Assembly: GCF_030412785.1 (NCBI RefSeq)
Contig: NZ_CP125295.1
Coordinates: 2,356,001 to 2,420,000 of the forward strand
Reading direction: 5' to 3'
Source of the DNA: Paraburkholderia sabiae
Lineage (GTDB): Bacteria; Pseudomonadota; Gammaproteobacteria; Burkholderiales; Burkholderiaceae
Length of the DNA: 64,000 bases
In this document: piece after piece, positions 52,426-60,757 of the stretch
Layout: each line of letters begins with the position of its first letter
Position numbering within the stretch: position 1 is the first letter of the stretch
Position numbers and translations under genes: made by a program
The notes under the pieces: model-generated
What the model was told of the DNA's origin: nothing
What the model saw: only the letters and a program-made list of their open reading frames with translations
Database searches by the model: none

Positions 52426-53904
52426 ATGAACACGCAGGCCAACGAACACGCCGCGCCGCGCGGGCGGCACCGAAGACGCCAGGCGCAAAGCGTCGGCGCG
52501 GGCTCCTGGTGGGCGCGCGTGATCGCGCCGCCACGCGGCTCCGCGCATCGGCGCGCAATCGCCGCGCTGGAAACGATCGTCGCGACGCTGGTCGCCGTCG
52601 CCATCTGCTGGGCCTTCGATCACGATGATCCGTTGCTGATCAGGAGCGGCTTCGGCTGGATCTGGATCGTGCCGCTCGTGATCGCGCTGCGTTATGGATC
52701 GATCGCGGGCGTGTTCTCGGGCCTGATCCTGCTCGCGACCTGGTATGCGATGTATCCGGAGTACAGCGGCGCACCTGGACCCGTGTCGTTCGCGCATGCG
52801 TTGATCGCGCCGCCGAGTACGCGGCTCTTCCCCGTCAGCTTCTTTTTGGGCGGCTTCGTCTTCACGATGCTGTGCGGGCAATTCGGTGACATCTGGATCA
52901 CGCGGCTTCGCCAGGGCCGCATCGCTAACGACTATCTCGCCGAACGTCTGTCGATCCTCACGCGTAACCAGTTCATGCTGCGCATCTCGCACGAGCGGCT
53001 CGAACAGGATCTGCTCGGCCGGCCCGCGACGCTGCGCGATTCGCTCGCGCGGTTGCGCACCGTGATCCTCAATCAGGAGCCGACCGACGCACAGCATGGC
53101 ATCGTCGATCTGCGCGGCGCGCAGCCGTTTCTCGAAGCGGCGGCACAGGCCTGCCAGATCGAAAGCGCGAGCGTGCATGCGTGGCGCGGCGGCAAGCCGT
53201 CGATGGAAGTGGCGGCATCGATCGGCGGGCCCTCCGCCTTCGAGCCCGACGATCCGCTCGTGCACGAAGCGCTCGACACGCGCACGCTGGTCCACGTCGA
53301 ATCGAAGACGAATCTGGACGCGTCGATCAGCCGCTACGTCGCCGTCGTGCCGTTAATCGACGCACAGAAGAATCCCGTCGGCGTGCTCGCCATCGAACGC
53401 ATGCCGTTCCTTGCGCTCACGCGTGACAACCTGCAGTTCCTGCTGGTGCTCTGCAACTTCTATGCGGACGGCGTGCAGCATGCCGTCGTGACGCGCGACA
53501 CGCTCGCCGCGTTCCCCACGTGTCCGCATACGTTCGCGCTCGACTATGCGCGCCTCGTGCATCTGAAACGCGATACGCAGGTGCAGTCGTCGATCGTCGC
53601 GCTCGCGTTCCATAACGACGAGCGCGGCAACATGCTGTTCGAACACGTGCTGCGCACGCGGCGTTCGCTCGATGTGCAATGGCCGCTGCGCGACGAACGG
53701 CGCCGCGTGGTGCTGACGCTCATGCCGTTGTCGGGCGACAGTGCCGTCGACGGCTATCTGTTGCGTATCGAAGAGAATCTGCGCGCGCAGTACGGCGTCG
53801 ATTTCGAAGCGGCGCGCGTCGCCGTGCATTCGATGGCCGTGCCCGCCGACGACCCCATCGCCGCATTGCGGCGTTTGCTGGAGCGCTGCGATGTCCGCTT
53901 CTGA
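52426..53904 (+). CDS. pelD: Pel c-di-GMP receptor PelD
   Basis: 492 residues from the ATG at 52426. Four membrane segments lie at about 48-155, then a GAF domain (about 200-350) and a degenerate GGDEF domain. The signature is RDERR in place of GGDEF, while the inhibitory-site motif R413-S-L-D416 is kept five residues before it, as in P. aeruginosa PelD, where it binds c-di-GMP and switches on Pel synthesis. So this Pel machine should also be c-di-GMP-activated. The longer N-terminus (about 40 polar residues) is unusual. It overlaps pelE by 14 bases. Confidence 0.92.
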   Translation: MNTQANEHAAPRGRHRRRQAQSVGAGSWWARVIAPPRGSAHRRAIAALETIVATLVAVAICWAFDHDDPLLIRSGFGWIWIVPLVIALRYGSIAGVFSGLILLATWYAMYPEYSGAPGPVSFAHALIAPPSTRLFPVSFFLGGFVFTMLCGQFGDIWITRLRQGRIANDYLAERLSILTRNQFMLRISHERLEQDLLGRPATLRDSLARLRTVILNQEPTDAQHGIVDLRGAQPFLEAAAQACQIESASVHAWRGGKPSMEVAASIGGPSAFEPDDPLVHEALDTRTLVHVESKTNLDASISRYVAVVPLIDAQKNPVGVLAIERMPFLALTRDNLQFLLVLCNFYADGVQHAVVTRDTLAAFPTCPHTFALDYARLVHLKRDTQVQSSIVALAFHNDERGNMLFEHVLRTRRSLDVQWPLRDERRRVVLTLMPLSGDSAVDGYLLRIEENLRAQYGVDFEAARVAVHSMAVPADDPIAALRRLLERCDVRF

Positions 53905-55060
53905 CGGCGTTACCGTCGATCGCAGCAAGGCAGCGGGCGGGCGTCTCACGTTCGTCGGCGTGCTGCTCGTGTTGCTCGGCCTCGCGTTGCAGATCGGCGT
54001 GTTCATGATCGCGGCGCACAGCGTGCCCGATGCGTCCGCGGAGTGGCTCGGCGGCCTCGTGAACGCCGATCTCGCGACGCTGCGCAACGCCGCGCAGCTG
54101 AACACGCAGACCACGTTGCTGTGCCTCCTCGTGCAGGCCGTTGCAGCACTCGCGACGGCACTCGGCCTCGCGACGATGATGCCCGCACGTTATCGTCTGC
54201 CGCGCATCGGAATGCTTGCGTCGCTGTGGTGTCTGAACTTCGCGGTGCCGATCGGCGGAATACTCTGTTCGCTCGGCGCGCTCGCGGTGGGCGCCGCGTT
54301 GCCGCGTCCGCGCGCGCAGCTGCCCGTCGTTCTCATTGAAGAGCCGGAGTTCGCGGCGAATCTGATCGGCACCGTATCGTATGGACGCGGCGCGCGTCTG
54401 AAGGCCGAACTGCAGAACGCCGAAGCGGGCACATCGTTTCGCATGACCGCACTGCTCGCGATGCAGTCGATGCCCGCGCGCACCGTATCGCCGCTCTTGC
54501 AAGGCATGCTCGCCGATCCGCTCGACGACATTCGTCTGCTCGCCTACGGCATTCTCGACAATCGCGAGAAAGTGCTGACGCAGCAGATACTCGTCGAGCG
54601 GCCGAAGCTCGACCGCAAGCTGAATCCTGACTTGAGCGACGCCGAGCGCGCGCACGCGAACAGAACACTCGCGCAGCTGTATAGCGAACTGATTTACGAA
54701 AACCTCGTAACGGGCGATGTGTATCGCAATGCCGCCGATCAGGCCGACGGTTTTGCTGCGGCCGCGCTCGAACATGATCCGAACGATGCGGCGCTATGGC
54801 GTCTGCGCGGACGTCTTGCCATCGCGAGGCTCGATCTCGACGGTGCGGAAACGATGTTGCAGCGTGCGATCGATTGCGGCTTTCCACGCGACCGCATGTT
54901 GCCCTGGCTCGCAGAAACCGCCTACCTGCGCCGCGATTTCGCGCGTGTGCGCACGCTGCTTGGCGAAATAGACAGCCGCGCCAGCACGCCGACGCTGTCC
55001 GCCGTGCTCGACTTCTGGAAACCGCGCGGTCCCGGCGCCGCGCAGCCCCGCTCTATCTGA
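53891..55060 (+). CDS. pelE: Pel biosynthesis membrane protein PelE
   Basis: 389 residues. Two to four membrane helices in the first 145 residues (FVGVLLVLLGLALQIGVFMI; NFAVPIGGILCSLGALAVGA) are followed by a cytosolic TPR-rich region (AAALEHDPNDAALWRLRGRL and following repeats). PelE works with PelD, PelF and PelG in the inner-membrane synthase complex, and its TPR part probably holds PelF. The start lies inside pelD. Confidence 0.88.
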   Translation: MSASDGVTVDRSKAAGGRLTFVGVLLVLLGLALQIGVFMIAAHSVPDASAEWLGGLVNADLATLRNAAQLNTQTTLLCLLVQAVAALATALGLATMMPARYRLPRIGMLASLWCLNFAVPIGGILCSLGALAVGAALPRPRAQLPVVLIEEPEFAANLIGTVSYGRGARLKAELQNAEAGTSFRMTALLAMQSMPARTVSPLLQGMLADPLDDIRLLAYGILDNREKVLTQQILVERPKLDRKLNPDLSDAERAHANRTLAQLYSELIYENLVTGDVYRNAADQADGFAAAALEHDPNDAALWRLRGRLAIARLDLDGAETMLQRAIDCGFPRDRMLPWLAETAYLRRDFARVRTLLGEIDSRASTPTLSAVLDFWKPRGPGAAQPRSI

Positions 55061-55070
55061 GGCCACCCTC

Positions 55071-56654
55071 ATGTCGTCATCGAACACGCCCGCTCTGCCG
55101 CACGCCGAATCGGCCGATATCGCTTTGTTGCTCGAAGGCACGTTTCCGTATGTAAGCGGCGGCGTGTCGAGCTGGGTCAATCAGATCATCCGCGCGTTTC
55201 CGCAGTATTCGTTTGCGCTGTGCTTTCTCGGCAGCCGGCCGCAGGATTATCCGAAGATGCAGTACACGTTGCCCGATAACGTCGTGCATCTGGAGAATCA
55301 CTATCTTTACGATTTCGCCCCGCCGCCGCTCGTGCAGAAGCAGCGCGGCGAAGCGTCCGCGTTCATGCGCTCTGCGCATTTGCACGACGCGCTGCGTAAT
55401 CCTGCGATGCGTCACGCAGCGGGCCGCATGTTGAAGGACATGCTGAAGGACTTGCGGCCCGGCGGCGCATTGGGCGAAGACGCGTTTCTCTATTCGAAGG
55501 AAGCGTGGAATTATCTGACCGATCAGTATCGGCAGTTCTGCACGGACCCTTCATTCGTCGATTACTTCTGGACCGTGCGCATCATGCACAAACCGCTGTG
55601 GCAACTCGCAAAGATCGCCGAGGGCCTGCCGCGCGTGAAGATGTTCCATACGGTATCGACGGGTTATGCGGGCTTTCTCGGCGCGCTTGCGCGCTATCGG
55701 CACGCGCGTCCTTTGCTGGTGTCGGAGCACGGCATCTATACGAAGGAACGCAAGATCGATCTGTTCCAGAGCGAATGGATTCGTGACAACCGCAGCATCT
55801 TCGAGCGCGACGTGTCGCAGATCGGTTATTTCCGCGACCTGTGGGTGCGCTTCTTCGAAACGCTCGGCCACGTGTGCTACGACGCGGCAGAAGACATCAT
55901 CGCGCTGTACGAAGGCAATCGGCAGCGGCAGATTCTCGACGGCGCGCCCGAAGACAAGACGGCCAACATTCCGAACGGCGTGAATCTGCCGAAGCTCGCG
56001 CCGTTGCGTGCGCAGCGTGCGAGCGGTGTGCCGAAGACACTGTGCCTGATCGGCCGCGTCGTGCCCATCAAGGACATCAAGACCTTCATTCGCGCGATGC
56101 TGACCGTCGTGCGCCGCATGCCCGAAGCGGAAGCGTGGATTGCAGGTCCGGAAAACGAAGATCCTTCGTATGCGGCCGAATGTCATGCGCTCGTCGAAAG
56201 CCTTGGATTGCAGGACAAAGTGAGGTTTCTCGGCTTTCAGAAGATCGACGAATTGCTGCCGAAATGCGGCGTGCTCGTGCTCAGTTCGATTTCGGAGGCG
56301 CTGCCGCTCGTCGTGCTCGAAGGTTTCGCGGCGGGCGTGCCGTCCGTCACGACGGATGTGGGTTCATGTCGTCAGTTGATTTACGGGCTTGAAGGAGACG
56401 ACGCGGCGCTCGGCGCTGCGGGCCGTGTGGTGCAGATCGCCGATCCGCGCGCACTCGCCGAAGCGGCGCTCGATCTGCTCGACGAAAACAACTGGCACAC
56501 CGCGCAGCAGGCGGGCATTGCGCGCGTCGAGCGTTATTACACGCAGGAGCAGATGGTCGGCTCGTATCGCGATCTGTATGCGCGGCTCACATCGCAAACG
56601 GACATTGTCGATCCGCCTGCATCGGAAGCCGATCTGATGCAGATGCCACACTGA
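55071..56654 (+). CDS. pelF: Pel glycosyltransferase PelF
   Basis: 527 residues, a GT4-type cytosolic enzyme using UDP-sugars. The N-terminal domain opens ADIALLLEGTFPYVSGGVSS, and the C-terminal domain carries LCLIGRVVPIKDIKTFIRAM and the ExE-type motif VLSSISEALPLVVLEGFAAG. It should polymerise the partly acetylated hexosamine chain. The residues of both domains look complete. It lies 10 bases after pelE and 16 before pelG. Confidence 0.93.
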   Translation: MSSSNTPALPHAESADIALLLEGTFPYVSGGVSSWVNQIIRAFPQYSFALCFLGSRPQDYPKMQYTLPDNVVHLENHYLYDFAPPPLVQKQRGEASAFMRSAHLHDALRNPAMRHAAGRMLKDMLKDLRPGGALGEDAFLYSKEAWNYLTDQYRQFCTDPSFVDYFWTVRIMHKPLWQLAKIAEGLPRVKMFHTVSTGYAGFLGALARYRHARPLLVSEHGIYTKERKIDLFQSEWIRDNRSIFERDVSQIGYFRDLWVRFFETLGHVCYDAAEDIIALYEGNRQRQILDGAPEDKTANIPNGVNLPKLAPLRAQRASGVPKTLCLIGRVVPIKDIKTFIRAMLTVVRRMPEAEAWIAGPENEDPSYAAECHALVESLGLQDKVRFLGFQKIDELLPKCGVLVLSSISEALPLVVLEGFAAGVPSVTTDVGSCRQLIYGLEGDDAALGAAGRVVQIADPRALAEAALDLLDENNWHTAQQAGIARVERYYTQEQMVGSYRDLYARLTSQTDIVDPPASEADLMQMPH

Positions 56655-56670
56655 ACGGGAGCGCACGACT

Positions 56671-58041
56671 ATGGCAGGGATTGGTTTCGAACTGCGCAAG
56701 ATGCTCCGGCGCAATACGCTGCTGGGGCTGATGCAGGCGTACACGTATGCCGGTTTGATCGGTGCGGGGCCGTGGGTGTTGTCGATTGTGGGCATTCTGC
56801 TGATCGGCGTGCTGAGCATTCCGTTCGTGCTGCCTACAGGCCTTATTACGCAGTTTCAGGTGTCCGTCACGTATCTGATTTCGCTGTCGCTGGTGCTGAC
56901 GGGGCCGCTGCAACTCGCGTACACACGCTTCACGTCCGACCGACTGTTCGAGAAGCGGCGCGATCTCGTGCTGCCGAATTTTCATGCGGTGATGTTTATC
57001 GTCACCGTTGCTTCGACTGTGCTCGGCGGTTGCGCTGTGGTGTTTCTGTTTCCGCAGCAGACGGCGGCTTATCGGCTGTTGATGCTTGCAGGTTTCGTCG
57101 TGATGGGCAATATCTGGATCGCGACGATCTTTCTGTCGGGCATGAAGCAGTACATGTCGATCATTGCCGTGTTCTTTATCGGTTATGCGGTGACGACGGG
57201 TGCCGCGTTGACGCTGAACATGTTCGGATTGACGGGCTTGCTGTCGGGTTTCGTGATCGGGCAGACGGTGTTGCTGATGGGTCTGCTCGCGTTGATCTAT
57301 CGCGACTACCGCAGCGATCATTTCATTTCGTTCGAGATGTTTCGCAAGGAGTATCGCTATCCGTCGTTGATGCTGACGGGGTTTCTGTACAACCTCGGGA
57401 TATGGGCCGACAAGTTCATGTTCTGGTATTCGCCCGGCACCGGGCAGCCGGTGATTGGGCCGTTGCGTGCGTCCATCATCTATGACATTCCGGTTTTTCT
57501 CGCGTATCTCGCGATTATTCCTGGGATGGCTGTTTTTCTGATGCGGATCGAGACTGACTTCGTCGAATACTATGACGCGTTTTATGACGCTGTTCGCGAA
57601 GGTGCTTCGTTGCAGCATATCGAGCGCATGCGGAATGCGATGGTCGAGGCTTTGCGGAATGGCATCTGGGAAATCATGAAGGTGCAGGCCATCGCGGCCA
57701 TGATGCTGTTTGCTGCTGGCACTATCCTGCTGCAATGGTTGCAGATTTCCACTTTGTACCTGCCCTTGCTCTATATCGATGTGATTGCTGCCAGTATGCA
57801 AGTCGTGTTTATGGGCACCATTAACGTGTTCTTTTATCTCGACAAGCGGAAGATTGTGATGTTTCTTGTGGGTTTGTTTGTTGTTCTCAATGTTTTGCTT
57901 ACCGCGATTACCTTGTCGTTGAATCCTGGTTTTTATGGGTATGGGTTTGCTGGCTCCCTCCTCGTTGTTGTGCTTGTCAGTCTTTATCTTCTTGATCAGA
58001 AGCTCGAATCTCTGGAGTATGAGACTTTCATGCTGCAGTGA
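56671..58041 (+). CDS. pelG: Pel polysaccharide exporter PelG
   Basis: 456 residues, the same length as P. aeruginosa PelG. About 12 membrane segments show a MATE/Wzx-like layout beginning MAGIGFELRKMLRRNTLLGL. It moves the polymer across the inner membrane with PelD and PelE. The last 350 bases have a lower GC content and less biased codon use than upstream genes (for example TTT- and GTT-rich codons near 57820-58040), perhaps a sign of a junction with the repeat array that follows. Confidence 0.92.
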   Translation: MAGIGFELRKMLRRNTLLGLMQAYTYAGLIGAGPWVLSIVGILLIGVLSIPFVLPTGLITQFQVSVTYLISLSLVLTGPLQLAYTRFTSDRLFEKRRDLVLPNFHAVMFIVTVASTVLGGCAVVFLFPQQTAAYRLLMLAGFVVMGNIWIATIFLSGMKQYMSIIAVFFIGYAVTTGAALTLNMFGLTGLLSGFVIGQTVLLMGLLALIYRDYRSDHFISFEMFRKEYRYPSLMLTGFLYNLGIWADKFMFWYSPGTGQPVIGPLRASIIYDIPVFLAYLAIIPGMAVFLMRIETDFVEYYDAFYDAVREGASLQHIERMRNAMVEALRNGIWEIMKVQAIAAMMLFAAGTILLQWLQISTLYLPLLYIDVIAASMQVVFMGTINVFFYLDKRKIVMFLVGLFVVLNVLLTAITLSLNPGFYGYGFAGSLLVVVLVSLYLLDQKLESLEYETFMLQ

Positions 58042-58050
58042 TTTCGCTTT

Positions 58051-58478
58051 TCTGCTGCGCGCTGGCATCCGCGTTTTGCCTTCTGTGCTTCATGCGTTGC
58101 CCCTGTGCGGGGCAGCACCTACTTTTCTTTGCAGCGGCAAAGAAAAGTAGGCAAAAGAAAGCCGCTTCAAACCTCCGGTGCCCGCCAGAATAACGCCACG
58201 GCACACAGTCCTTGAGCTGTCGCGCAGTGACGCAAACACTCCGTAGAAAGCCCGCAGTCAAGCACGCGCGGCGCGAAAGTTGACATCCACCTGGAGCACA
58301 TTCGGTCGGCTTGTTTTTTTGCGTTTGCCGTCGGTCTGATTGCGGCGGCATGTGCTCCAGACTGTGTGTGGGTTTTTCGCGCCGTGCGCGGTTGACTGCG
58401 GGCTTTCTACAGAGTGCGGACGTCGCTGCGCAACGGCTCAACTGCGGCATGGCGCGGCGCTATCCTGGCTGGCACTTT
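58051..58478. repeat. long-hairpin repeat, unit 1
   Basis: First of three consecutive units, about 428 bases. It contains a perfect hairpin with 15-bp arms (58118-58151, loop AGCG) and a long imperfect inverted repeat (58178-58475). A terminal inverted repeat CGCTGGCATCCGCG starts at 58060. It begins within 10 bases of the pelG stop, so the first hairpin may also end pel transcription. Confidence 0.85.
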
Positions 58479-58903
58479 TCTGCTGCGCGCTGGCATCCGC
58501 GATTTCGTATCCGTGCTTCACGCGTCGCCCCTGTGCGGGGCGGCACCTACTTTTCTTTGCAGCGGCAAAGAAAAGTAGGCAAAAGAAAGCCGCTTCAAAC
58601 CTCCGGTGCCAGCCAGAATAACGCCACGGCACACAGTCTTTGAGCTGTCGCGCAGTGACGCAAACACTCCGTAGAAAGCCCGCAGCCAGGCGCGCGCGGC
58701 GCGAAATTTGACATCCACCTGGAGCACATTCGGTCGGCTTGTTTTTTTCGTTTGCCGTCGGTCTGGCTGCGGCGATATGTGCTCCAGACTGTGTGGGGTT
58801 TTCGCGCCGTGCGCGGTTGACTGCGGGCTTTCTACAGAGTGCGGACGTTGCTGCGCAACGGCTCAACTGCGGCATGGCGCGGCGCTATCCTGGCTGGCAC
58901 TTT
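58479..58903. repeat. long-hairpin repeat, unit 2
   Basis: Second unit, 425 bases, with the same short hairpin at 58546-58579 and the long inverted repeat at 58606-58900. The outer arms GTGCCAGCCAG (58606-58616) and CTGGCTGGCAC pair perfectly, and the inner arms CTGGAGCACAT (58719-58729) and ATGTGCTCCAG (58777-58787) also pair perfectly. No protein is encoded; the open frames in it are short and overlap on both strands. Confidence 0.85.
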
Positions 58904-59373
58904 TCTGCTGCGCGCTGGCATCCGCGATTTCGTATCGGTGCTTCATGCGTTGCCCCTGTGCGGGGCGGCACCTACTTTTCTTTGCAGCGGCAAAGAAAAG
59001 TAGGCAAAAGAAAGCCGCTTCAAACCTCCGGTGCCCGCCAGAATAACGCCACGGCACACAGTCTTTGAGCTGTCGCGCAGTGACGCAAACACTCCGTAGA
59101 AAGCCCGCAGTCAGGCGCGCGCGGCGCGAAAATTGACATCCACCTGGAGCACATTCGGTCGGCTTGTTTTTTTGCGTTTGCCGTCTGTCTGGCTGCGGCG
59201 ATATGTGCTCCAGACTGTGTGGGGTTTTCGCGCCGTGCGCGGTTGACTGCGGGCTTTCTACAGAGTGCGGACGTCGCTGCGCGACGGCTCAACTGCGGCA
59301 TGGCGCGGCGCTATCCTGGCGGGCACTGGAGGTTCAAAAGCGGCTTTCTTTTGCCTACTTTTCTTTGCCGCTG
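58904..59373. repeat. long-hairpin repeat, unit 3, with inverted right end
   Basis: Third unit. The short hairpin is at 58971-59004 and the long inverted repeat at 59031-59326. Here the outer arms are GTGCCCGCCAG and CTGGCGGGCAC, perfect again though different from unit 2. Unlike units 1 and 2, the right side runs on into an inverted copy of the short hairpin (from 59354), which is interrupted by the IS element and resumes at 60657-60670, ending with the terminal inverted repeat CGCGGATGCCAGCG at 60714-60727. Confidence 0.8.
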
Positions 59374-60650
59374 TGTACAGACTGGAGACATAGCTGACAG
59401 GTGTACAGGGACATGGTTGACACTTTCGGGTAATCAAACGCCCGGATTCAACCATGCCCTGGGAAGCAAAAAACACCTTGAATCTCCGCGAAGAATTCGT
59501 CAGCCTGGCCGCCACACAGGCCCTGTCATTCAGCGAGCTATGCCGGCGCTACCGGATCAGCCGCCAGACCGGCTACAAGTGGCTGGACCGTCACAAGGCC
59601 GAAGGCCCCGGCGGGCTGGCCGACCGCTCCCGACGCCCGCACCACAGCCCCCTGCGCTCACCTGAACACATCGAAGCGCGGGTGCTGGAACTGCGTCGCG
59701 AACATGGCTGGGGCGGACGCAAGATCGAACGGCGCCTGAGGGATCTGGGCGAGACAGAGGTGCCCGCGCCCGCCACCATCACCGAAATCCTGCGCCGCCA
59801 CGGGCTCATCGATGAACAGGCGTCGCAGCAGCGCCAGCACTGGCAGCGCTTCGAGCACGCGCATCCGAACCTGCTGTGGCAGATGGACTTCAAGGGCGAC
59901 GTCCAGACGCTGAAGGATGGGCGCTGCATGCCGCTGACGGTCATCGACGATCACTCGCGCTACAACCTCGTGCTGAGCGCCTGCTCGCGTACGACCACAC
60001 AGGTCGTGCAGGCCGCGCTTGAGCGCGCGTTCCGCTGCTACGGGCTGCCTGCGCGCATCAACACCGACAACGGCGCGCCGTGGGGCTCGCCCAGCGCGCC
60101 GGGGCAGCTCACCGAACTCGCGGTCTGGCTGATCCGGCTGGGCATCCTGGTGAGCTACAGCCGGCCGTATCACCCGCAGACCAATGGTAAGGACGAACGG
60201 TTTCACCGCACGCTGAAGGCCGAAGTGCTGGACCGGCAGGCCTTCAGCACACATGCGCACATGCAGCAGGCACTGGATCGCTGGCGGCACGTGTACAACG
60301 TCGAACGTCCGCACGAGGCACTCGGGATGGCCACGCCCATCACGCGCTACGCGTGTAGCCTGCGCGCGATGCCCGAGCGGGTGCCCGAGCCCGAATACGG
60401 CCCCGGCGATGAAGTGTTGCGGGTCAATGCCAGCGGCGTGGTGCGCCTGCGCGGCCAGAAACTGAAGCTGTCGATCGCGCTCAAGGGGCTGCAGGTAGCC
60501 GCCCGCATGAGCGAGAAGGAAGACGGGGTGATCGAGATCTGGTTCGCCCATCAGCGGGTCGCAAAACTTGACCTGAAGACTCCCAAACCCTGACCATCAG
60601 GTGTCAACGATGTCCCCGTACAGGTGTCAACCATGTCTCCAGTCTGTACA
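59374..60650 (+). mobile_element. IS481-family insertion sequence
   Basis: 1277 bp bounded by perfect 18-bp inverted repeats, TGTACAGACTGGAGACAT at 59374-59391 and its complement at 60633-60650. It is flanked by a 6-bp direct repeat CCGCTG (59368-59373 and 60651-60656), the target duplication. Subterminal copies of ACATNGNTGACA-type 13-mers lie at 59388-59400, 59411-59423, 60601-60613 and 60624-60636, probably transposase-binding sites. It carries a single intact transposase, so it may still be active. Confidence 0.92.
59454..60593 (+). CDS. IS481-family transposase
   Basis: 379 residues. An N-terminal helix-turn-helix (ALSFSELCRRYRISRQTGYK) is followed by an rve integrase core with the DDE triad: D in LLWQMDFKGDVQ, D in RINTDNGAPWGS, and E in GKDERFHRTLKAEV, spaced as usual. 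A C-terminal beta domain follows. No frameshift or stop is seen. It is the only gene of the element at 59374-60650. Its GC-rich composition is like the host, so the insertion may come from a related replicon. Confidence 0.93.
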   Translation: MPWEAKNTLNLREEFVSLAATQALSFSELCRRYRISRQTGYKWLDRHKAEGPGGLADRSRRPHHSPLRSPEHIEARVLELRREHGWGGRKIERRLRDLGETEVPAPATITEILRRHGLIDEQASQQRQHWQRFEHAHPNLLWQMDFKGDVQTLKDGRCMPLTVIDDHSRYNLVLSACSRTTTQVVQAALERAFRCYGLPARINTDNGAPWGSPSAPGQLTELAVWLIRLGILVSYSRPYHPQTNGKDERFHRTLKAEVLDRQAFSTHAHMQQALDRWRHVYNVERPHEALGMATPITRYACSLRAMPERVPEPEYGPGDEVLRVNASGVVRLRGQKLKLSIALKGLQVAARMSEKEDGVIEIWFAHQRVAKLDLKTPKP

Positions 60651-60727
60651 CCGCTGCAAAGAAAAGTAGGTGCCGCCCCGCACAGGGGCAACGCTAGCAG
60701 ACCGATACGAAACCGCGGATGCCAGCG

Positions 60728-60757
60728 AAACCCAAACCCAAACCCAAAACCAAAACC
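60728..60757. repeat. CCCAAA-type simple repeat
   Basis: A run of about four CCCAAA/CCAAAA units between the outer inverted repeat of the array and the end of the aldo/keto reductase gene. It looks telomere-like but is short. It is probably slippage-prone noncoding sequence. Confidence 0.6.

Noticed and set aside
58051..59373. Repeats as a CRISPR array
   Set aside because: The units are about 425 bases with no unique spacers, and no cas genes are nearby. The helicase with a Cas4-like region is 35 kb away and belongs to a repair operon.
58311..59397. Several Cys/Arg-rich short proteins in the repeat array
   Set aside because: The frames recur once per repeat unit in both directions, lack ribosome sites and are explained by the hairpin repeats.
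60728..60757. CCCAAA repeat as a linear replicon telomere
   Set aside because: It is only about 30 bases and inside continuous coding sequence; a simple slippage repeat is enough.
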